Source of the DNA: Cristatella mucedo
Taxonomy: Eukaryota; Bryozoa; Phylactolaemata; Cristatellidae
Direction of reading: 5' to 3'
Assembly (NCBI GenBank): GCA_009760855.2
Contig: WPIO01000119.1
Coordinates: forward strand, 864,001 to 928,000
Length of the DNA: 64,000 nt
Shown in pieces: positions 56,720 to 64,000 of this stretch; the stretch's first letter is position 1; the number at the start of each line of letters is the position of its first letter. The position numbers and the translations under genes are program-made. The notes beneath the pieces were generated by a model. It did no database searches, was not told the DNA's origin, and was given only the letters and a program-made list of their open reading frames with translations.

Positions 56720-58432
56720 CAGCAATGACCGATCTATGACCACGTATTGTCGACCTTGCTGTACAGAGCCTATACCTTCATCTCAGTGGTCTTCACTGGC
56801 GGACCAACTTAGCCCTGCCATAACCAAGATTTTTTATTCTTCTCTGGGAAAAGGGGTCGTCCCCAAGTCCTTCAAATTGGCAATCGTACGACCCATACTT
56901 AAAAGGCCTGGGTTAGATACACTGGTCCTTGTAAACTTTCACCCGGTTTTCCTTCTTCCTTTATTGTCAGAGATTGTCGAAAAAAGGTTTATAAGCAGCT
57001 GGTTTAACATATTGAAAATACTGAAACGTCAGAAACATTTCAATCAGGGTTCAAGAGGCAGCACTCAACAGAAACTGCTCTCCTTTGTGTAAACAATTAC
57101 ATTCAACATGGCAACGACGACTGGAATGGCACTGCCTAGCTCTACTGGATCAGTTGGCTGCCTTCGACACCATTGATCATGATGTTCTGCTTGAACGATT
57201 AAGAACAACGATCGATCTGGCAGACGAAGCACTGGCGTGCTTTAAATCGTATTTGCCTAATCGCTTTCAATCCGTGTCGTGTGGGGGTCAGGTCTCACAA
57301 ACGAGAAGGGTCACCTGTGGAGTCCCTCAGGGGTCTTTTCTAGGTCCCTTGCTGTTCCCCGTTTATACACAACGTCTGGGAAAAGTGAATAATGGCCATG
57401 GAATATGATATCACTTTTATGCGGACGATACACAGTTGTGTGTGTCATTCAAACCGTCGGAATCTGCAGCAGCAACTGAGAAACTGAATGCTTGCCATGC
57501 CGATATTTGATCCTGGATATCGGAAAACTTCCTGAAATTAAATGATGATAAACCCAAACTGCTGCTCACAGGACACCCTAAGCGTGTGGCTGGATAAAAA
57601 GGCTTTGCTCTTCTAATAGGTGATGCTATTGTGCGACCATTCCCACGTGCTCGAAATTTAGGTGTCGTTTTCAACAGCTGCCTTATCTTTAAAAGCTTCA
57701 TTCAGAAGACTGCTTCTCCAGCTAGCCATCACGTCCGATCCCCATCCCAGATCATGTGCTGTCGAACTAGCTTCTTAGTTCTGTCTCGGCTTGATTAATG
57801 TAATTCCCTTTCAGCTGGGCTACCAAAGAAAGCAATTAGGCCACTGTAGCTGACTTTGAATATGGCTGCAGGGTTAGTCGTCAAGTCCCAGAGGTTGAGC
57901 ACGTGTCTCCTTTGCTAAAAGAGCTAGGACGGATGCCGGTTGAGCAACGGATACAGAGCCAAGTTCTTACGCTGATCCATAAGGCCCGCCACGGCTTGGC
58001 TCCTTCGTACCTAGCTGAACTTCTGTACCAGTTCCAGCATGTTCGCGCCCTCAGATCCTGTGTGGACAACAATTTAGCTGTTCCATTCCTCAGCTTACAG
58101 ACCGTTGGTGGTAGAAGCTTTAGCCTTGCAGGTCCTAGACTGTGGAACTCACTTCCCCAATCCTTAGGCAACGACAACAACTCTCCTACTGCCGACTATG
58201 GCTCATCCTTTTCAGGGGTCCTGAGCTGATACTTCCAAGCTAATCACTACCTCAACTGCTCTCCTGACTCTGCTATGCTTCACAATTTCTCTTTGCTGCG
58301 ACAGACGAAGTCTGTTGGCTACCGAATGCGTACCTAAAGCCGCTTAGGCTGTAAGTGTGCGATACAAAGCTCTCCTGCTTAACAACAATGAAGTCTTTAT
58401 GACTTTTTAGAGTTACAGACGGAGATAAAACA
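56720..58432 (+). mobile_element. LINE B copy 4 (RT + 3' tail)
   Basis: Upstream RT: 'LADQLSPAITKIFYSSLGKG' and 'KSFKLAIVRPILKRPGLDTL' (56800-56925). Motif A 'LDQLAAFDTIDHDVLLERL' (57140), motif B 'CGVPQGSFLGPLLFPVYTQR', motif C 'FYADDTQLCVSFKPSE' after one stop (57415-57460), thumb and C-terminus ('RSFSLAGPRLWNSLPQSLGN'). Ends 'gttacagacggagataaaac', with a damaged (ACATT)n tail. Stops and frameshifts are scattered. It extends further 5' than copy 3. Confidence 0.88.
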
Positions 58433-58869
58433 ACAACATAGCCTCTACCAAGTTGTCGGGGGCTGCCGTCTTAAGCTATTGTGACTTAGACGAAGCCATC
58501 TTCTGTGCGATTTTTTCTGATCATAGATGGCCGGGAGAGCCCTGATTAGGTACCCTATAATCGGGTGGTTTCGGAATGTTAGGGAATATAGCATCCGCCG
58601 GTAGTGTCTCCTCACGAGGCATGCACAAAATCATCCCAGCTGCACAAGAGGATCTACGAATTACCACAATTAACCGCAAACCTCTGTATCCAGGCTAAAA
58701 ACAAACCGGGCATCGGGTTTCCTAGCTTGAACTTTGTTGTGGATATTGTAATACGCCTTTAATTGTATATCTACCCGCCGAATTCCAACGGATTATACAC
58801 AGTGGTATTTTAAAAAAGGAGCAGCAACGTTGAATGTCTGTACCGCATGAGTACTCTCAAACTCACTTC
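58433..58869. other. Intron 5 stretch without recognised feature
   Basis: No open frame, RNA gene or known repeat recognised. Confidence 0.45.
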
Positions 58870-59441
58870 TGATGATGAGATTGCCAGGAAAAACCTAGAA
58901 ATTTGCTTCTAAGCTGATAATACTCAGTTATACCTTTGATTTTCACCCTCACAGCCCGCCTGCACATCGAACGCCCTTAGCTCCATTATTGATGACATTC
59001 AACACATGGATTGCAGCAAACTTTCTTTTATTGAATAAAATAAAATCAACTTCTAGTTATGAGCTAAGCGAGTCAGATTCAGAAATAAGATCACCTAGTG
59101 CTCACAATCGGCTCTGCTAGCATCTCTCTGCTTGAAACTGCCCAAAATTTAGTTATCCTGTTCCACAGTGACCTTTTATTAGACGACCACAACGGCTCCT
59201 CAGTAAAGTCTGCACACTTCATACTAGGTAGCAAGCTAAAATACTTAGGCTTGCTTAGTCTATAATACTGAATCTGGATGGTTCAATAGAATTGCGATAT
59301 CCGTCTTAAATTCTATAACTCAGTGCTTGCTGGTCTTCTGACCGATGCAATCAGGAGCTCACACTTGGCGAAAAACTCTGCAACTAAGCTAGTCGGTCGT
59401 GAGCTTTACTGTTGCCAGATCACGCCACTTCTAACCTACAC
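58870..59441 (+). mobile_element. LINE A copy 16, part 1 (RT), interrupted by SINE-2
   Basis: Begins at the YADD region ('tctaagctgataatactcag', 58909), then 'atgacattcaacacatggat' (58995), 'tagacgaccacaacggctcc' (59179) and the thumb up to 'gccacttctaacctacac'. Many indels. The next LINE A bases appear after the SINE-2, at 59594. Confidence 0.72.
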
Positions 59442-59593
59442 CGAGCTGGTTTGGTCTAGCGGTTAAGGTGCTTGCTCCGACCGAGGTCTGACTGAGGTCA
59501 TGGACTCAAGCCCCAAGGCATATGTGAAGCGCCTGAATAGAGATTAAGTTTTCTTGGGGCTCTATATAAATGAATTATATTTAATTATTTATT
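59442..59593 (+). mobile_element. SINE-2 copy 4, nested in LINE A copy 16
   Basis: Starts 'cgagctggtttggtctagcg' with an intact A box, then B box region 'tggactcaagcccc', tail 'gaagcgcctgaatagagatt' and 'aagttttcttggggctctat', and an AT-rich 3' end. TACAC at 59437-59441 and 59594-59598 is a short target-site duplication. Confidence 0.88.
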
Positions 59594-60145
59594 TACACAG
59601 GTACCCAGTCAAGCTGCATGTCAACTTTGAGATTCTCTCACTCACGTTCAGGTCTCCTCATTATTTGGCTCCAGCCTATCTATTCCATTTACACTCCGGC
59701 TAGATAAGCGTCGCAGCACCAGCTTTCTCAATCTAATCGTTTAGCTACACCTCGAACAAACGTAAAATTCCTAAGAGAATGTGCCTCCAGTTAGTTTGCT
59801 CCTAAAGCTTGAAACTCACGTCCGACTTTAGGCGCGACATCGTTTAACTTAATTACATTAAAAACTAAAAACGCATGTATTTATCATAGCATGTAGTGGG
59901 TCAGTGTGATTTGTCATTTATGTGCTTATGTGTGCTCACACTATGCATGCTGCCGTTAACCACATTAGCATTCTTACCCTGTGTATGTCGCCTCTAAGAG
60001 TGTTTTGCTTGTTGGCACTGTGCATGCTACCACTAACCATACGATCAGGTTTCCTGTACAGCATATGTCAAGTTCCTAAGAAGAGATGTATCTATTTTGA
60101 TTGGCTTTGAAAGCGCATTGTTTTAATTATCATTTATATTAATCT
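59594..60145 (+). mobile_element. LINE A copy 16, part 2 (thumb end + 3' end)
   Basis: Resumes with 'aggtacccagtcaagctgca' (family: tggctaccagtcaagcaacg), 'cattatttggctccagccta' (59658), then the 3' block 'actatgcatgctgccgttaa' (59939). The hairpin is decayed and an ATT-like tail ends it near 60145. Confidence 0.75.
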
Positions 60146-60674
60146 ATGCGTGCTGCAACTCAAGCTTGTATACCAGCCGGGCCAGATAGCTGTAGTCCAG
60201 CTGTAGCAAAAGAAAAGCTTTCAGTGAAGTCTGTGCGAATATTACTTGTAGGGCAAGCAGTAAATTGTACATGATTAATTCAATTCAGTTTTAAGAAGTA
60301 AATATTAACTGGTATGAATGCTGAGGATTAAATCAATTAAGAGCCACTGTTTCTAAAAACAGGCTTAATTAGAAAAAAAAGTTATATACCTTATAACTTA
60401 GGTTTAGATGAGCCAACCGTTTCAATCTTCATCATAGGGCAATACAATTGCCGACCCTACAGTATTTAAAGTCTTTTATTATGCATTTTCGATATATCTG
60501 CAACTATTTGCACTGAATTTTCTGTATTTTTAAAAGCATATACTATCATCAAATTTATTAGCAGTATTTTCCACCTATCATACTGCATACATTTTTCCAA
60601 GTAAACTGCATGACCTATGCCTACATGACACCATTGTGCGAAATCTGAAATTAGTCAGTTTATTTGGTTTTTAG
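60146..60674. other. Intron 5, last part; no recognised feature
   Basis: AT-rich sequence leading into the acceptor of exon 6. Confidence 0.5.
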
Positions 60675-61045
60675 CACCTCACCGATTCGTAAATCTGTCA
60701 CCTGGCATAAAACCCCTGGCGAGTTTCCCAAAACTGGTGTATATTTTGGCATGATGAACTTCACCGTTAATTTATATTCGGTACGACCAGAAGATGAAGG
60801 TAACTACTCATGTTCCTACCCTACGTATGCAGGACCAAGTCTGTTTATTCAGCTCAAAGTAAAGAAACTTCCGGTGCCCTGGGATTCGCAACTGCAAGAT
60901 AAGTACGTGTTAACTGGGTCAAGTGTAACTTTTACCTGCCAAATAGACAGGGACTTGGTCGTGAACTTCACTTGGATTTTCAACCAAGCATTGGTAGCGG
61001 AACTACTCAAATTCACTGTCAAGACCAATACAGCCCATGAGTCAG
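60675..61045 (+). CDS. Ig receptor-like gene, exon 6 (Ig3 strands C-G, Ig4 first half)
   Basis: Acceptor TTTGGTTTTTAG ends at 60674; donor TCAG|GTAAAC starts at 61046. Phase 2 in, phase 1 out; 371 bases with no stop. It gives the Ig3 core Trp ('SVTWHKTPGE'), 'MMNFTVNLYSVRPEDEGNYS' and the second cysteine in 'EGNYSCSYP'. D-E-G-N-Y-S-C is the textbook strand F pattern. Ig4 then starts with 'YVLTGSSVTFTCQIDRDL' (first cysteine) and 'VVNFTWIFN' (Trp), and the exon ends before its strand F. Sequons: NFT, NYS, NFT. This is the clearest Ig exon in the window. The continuation lies beyond 64000. Confidence 0.78.
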
Positions 61046-62689
61046 GTAAACTATTTAGCCGTGCAAAGCAATGCTCTTGAAAATATTGCGTTTTTATTGA
61101 AGCGAATGCTCAGTTTCAAACGTGATAGAGACGTTGAAAATTCTACTGAGACTATTTAAATGTAAATGTCTCTCTTGTCTATTTTTATTTTTTGGGTAAT
61201 TGAATTCGACCGTATCCTTTAACTTCAGTTGAAGTATGATGACGATAAATCGGTTAGATCTCAAGTCTATAAAGGTCTAAAACTCTTATTATATAAGCAG
61301 GTCCGAATAATTTATAAGTGCTTCCTTGATGTGGATGAGGGATAGTAAACAACCCATACATTCCATGGATAGGAGCCCCATCAATCGGTCCAACGTGTTC
61401 AGTTTAAGCATAGGCCATGAGAGATTAGCGAAGCACAACAGCTCTGAATTTGTAAAGATCTTTAGTGTTAACTGAATGACATTTGAAATATTTTCGAAAG
61501 AACGTATGGCGAGGCAAACTCAATTTTGGCTAATCAACCTCTATTTCTTGGACCTTCAAAATAGCCATTAATTTATTCAACTGTATTAAAACTCTGGTCT
61601 TTAACGGTAGATACAACTGATATGTTTTAGGGAGAACAGTTGAAAGGATAACCGTGTTAACAAATGGCTAGTCTCTCCCAGAGATATTTCTTACAATCAT
61701 CGTATTTTCAGCTCTTAGTTTTCTGGCATCATAGGCTGATGTATTCCAAAATCTTCTAATATTTTCCTGATATTGATATTAGCAGTATAAGACTATTTAA
61801 CTAAAGCGCTCAGGTACATAAATATATCTGAGGAGCTTTCTAACGTACTATATGTGAAAAAATTAAGGTATTTAATTGCTTAGTTTGAACTTTAAGGCAT
61901 CGCTTGCATTACGCAAAACATACAAGACTTTTAGGTAGGTAAAGCAAAGCTTTTAAGGTGAAAAAAGTTTTTAATAGGGAATCTAATCAAATCAAGATAG
62001 GATACAATTCTAGTAAGTAGTAACTCCAAGTTTTGTGAACATCAAAACTCGAAGAAGGGTTTACTAGGATCATAATTAGTTATTAAACAATGAAACAATC
62101 ATTTAGAACTGTCGACGAGCTATCGTAGTTCCACTTAGATCCCAGGTACTTGGCATATGTACGTGATCTTTAGAACGAGGAATCCTAAAGCATGTGACAG
62201 CCATTCTAACTAAATACGCTCCTCGATGAAAGGCCAGGACCATTCGACAAGAACTCGATAAACATAGCAGCAGCTGCGAAAGTCACTACAGCCAAATTTA
62301 ATTGTAGAGTTTGGCTTAGCATGTTGGCTTGTTACTATTCGCATTTTACGACGTGATATTAACTAATCGCCGAAGTTCGTTGAGTTGTCAAATTGGCAAA
62401 AAGTAGATCGGCTGCAAAATCCTTGTCTCTACAATCCTACATTTTAATGTAACATACATAATAATAACCAAGTTCGTTGTTAAAATGTATTTTACCGTTT
62501 TGTAAAAAATTATTTCAGATCGAAATATCTAGATTCTTGCAGAAGCAACCAGGCAATTTCCGGCCAAGCAATTAAGGTGAAATTTTCTGAATATGCGGCG
62601 TTTTTTCTAAATAGCATGCCTGTTATAACAACCTCAATTTACAAAGCTGTGCGGCAGCAAAGATAGAACTATAGAAGTACACGCTGCTA
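61046..62689. other. Intron 6 start; no recognised feature
   Basis: AT-rich; no exon that could complete Ig4 (phase-1 entry with a D-x-G-x-Y-x-C strand) was seen up to the LINE B copy. Confidence 0.5.
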
Positions 62690-64000
62690 GACAAGCAATT
62701 TTCTGAGACCACTCCACCCGGGTTCTCATTCTATCAGTCCATGCGTTCTGACAAGGATGGAGGCGGGTTGCAGTTGTTGTCCGCGAATCGTATGACTATA
62801 AAATGTGCAGTTTCTCGGATGGGCCATCGTTTAAATCAGTTGCAATTAGGTTAATCAAAGACAATGCCTCGCACTGCTGGGATATACCGGCCTCCTTCTG
62901 GCTGTCTAAACTTGTTTATAGAGGAGTTTTCAGAGTTCCTCGCTAAAATATTTATGTATGACAGGCCTTTACTGATTTTAGGAGACTTCCATATTCACGT
63001 TGACAACCCTAGCAACAGCCAGGTCCGCTCATTTTTTGACTGTCTGGATAATTTTGGTTTGGCCCAACACGTTAATCGTAGCACCCACACCAGTGGCCAC
63101 ATTCTAGATCTCGTCATCACTAAGGATGTCTTCCCCACGGACCTTGTGGTGTGCCCACTGACACTCTCAGATCATTGTTCGGTCTCGTTTACTGTTCCTG
63201 CTCCCTTCTACGTACAGAGTAATGTCGGACTTGTCAAATGACGGAACTTACAAAGCATTGACATGGACAAATTTTTGAAATCTGTTTTTAATGCAGGTCT
63301 TCATGACCTGCATTCAGACTCGACCGGAAGCCTCGATACCCTCACTGATGCTATGATCATGACACTCAGGAGTGCTCTTGATAAGTATGCTCCCGTTCAT
63401 TACATCCTTGTTCAAAGTCGTGGAGATTCCTTTCAACTTACAAAGAAACTCCTAAAGATGCGCCGGGTTAGGCAAAGACTTTAACGTCGTTTCAAGAAAT
63501 CGTGGTCTGATGCAGATCTAGTCAATTTCAAAGACTTCCTTCGAGTTTACACCCTAAATCTTAAAAAACCAGGGCTGCCTTTTTCATTAGAAAGCTGAAT
63601 TCCTGCCAGTCGGACGCTAAACAGATTTATAAGACGAGTAACCCATCTACTGGCCAATCTTGTGAAGTCTGACTACCCAGATATTAAGTACTCAGCCGAA
63701 AAGTTCTCAGCCTTCTTTACTGAAAGAATTGTGCACATTCGTGCCTCTATTACGCCCCCTCCGACTATAGCGAACTCAGTTCCACAACCTTTGACCTTTC
63801 TTAAAAGGTTATCCGAGATTTCTGAATACGATGCGGCTACCTTAATAAGGTCTGGCAAAAAGAGCTCGTCTCCTGAAGACCCTATACAGTCATCTCTGTG
63901 GTCTGCACTAGCAGACCAACTTAGCCCTGTCATAACCAGGATTTTTAATGCTTCTTTGGGAAAAGGGGTCGTCCCCAAGTCCTTCAAATTGGCAATCGTT
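62690..64000 (+). mobile_element. LINE B copy 5 (EN + start of RT), cut by window edge
   Basis: The only LINE B copy here with endonuclease: 'MRSDKDGGG' (near 62745), 'AGIYRPPSGCLNLFIEEF' (62876), 'LLILGDFHIHVDNPSN' (62971; GDFN changed to GDFH), 'TSGHILDLVITKD' and 'LTLSDHCSVSF' (63160), the Y-R-P-P / GDFN / SDH motifs of the AP-type nuclease. Linker frames follow, then the RT N-terminus 'LADQLSPVITRIFNASLGKG' up to the edge. Frames are broken after 63240 and 63484. The catalytic part of RT would lie beyond 64000. Confidence 0.85.

Noticed and set aside
1-64000. CRISPR array, prokaryotic operon or replication origin
   Set aside because: No regularly spaced direct repeats with unique spacers and no bacterial-type gene packing; all signals are those of animal nuclear DNA.

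Overview
The window is AT-rich, repeat-dense animal DNA, most likely from an invertebrate; the species cannot be named from the sequence. It carries spliced exons with GT/AG borders, non-LTR retrotransposons, tRNA-derived SINEs, hAT DNA-transposon remains and microsatellites. There is no bacterial-type operon, rRNA or CRISPR array.

Host gene: six small + strand exons (3975-4023, 12593-12722, 16275-16498, 31180-31389, 42229-42481, 60675-61045) have good splice sites and mutually compatible phases (1 | 1-2 | 2-1 | 1-1 | 1-2 | 2-1). In order they encode a signal-peptide-like start and then immunoglobulin (Ig) domains 1, 2, 3 and the first half of 4, with six N-glycosylation sequons. I read this as the 5' part of one Ig-superfamily surface receptor or adhesion gene spanning nearly the whole window, with introns of 3.6-18 kb. 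The rest of Ig4, any transmembrane segment and any cytoplasmic part lie beyond the right edge. A PDGFR/VEGFR-like receptor is a guess only.

Repeats in the introns: (1) LINE A, a CR1/L2-like non-LTR retrotransposon, about 20 fragments on both strands, with endonuclease and reverse transcriptase and a 3' end made of a short hairpin followed by (ATT)n. (2) LINE B, a second CR1/L2-like family, five copies, all on the + strand, ending in an (ACATT)n tail; the copy at 47070-48408 is best preserved. (3) SINE-1, tRNA-derived with a canonical B box and an internal palindrome, five copies. (4) SINE-2, tRNA-derived, four copies, whose 3' end is homologous to the LINE A hairpin tail, which points to a LINE-SINE partnership. 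(5) Three decayed hAT transposases of the DUF4371/ZMYM1-like type (1-660 +, 6541-11790 + split by a LINE A insertion, 18117-19230 -) and two isolated hAT terminal inverted repeats.

Layout: 0-4 kb hAT remnant, old LINE A and the first exon; 6.5-11.8 kb hAT with nested LINE A; 12.6-17.6 kb Ig1 exons, inverted LINE A pair and LINE B; 17.75 kb a strong imperfect hairpin; 18-30 kb hAT, LINE A, SINE-1 and microsatellites; 31-45 kb exons 4 and 5 among LINE A, LINE B and SINE copies; 45-52 kb LINE A, LINE B and SINE-1; 52.4-54.6 kb a degenerate repeat field; 56-60 kb SINE-1, LINE B, LINE A and SINE-2; 60.7 kb exon 6; 62.7-64 kb a LINE B cut by the window edge.
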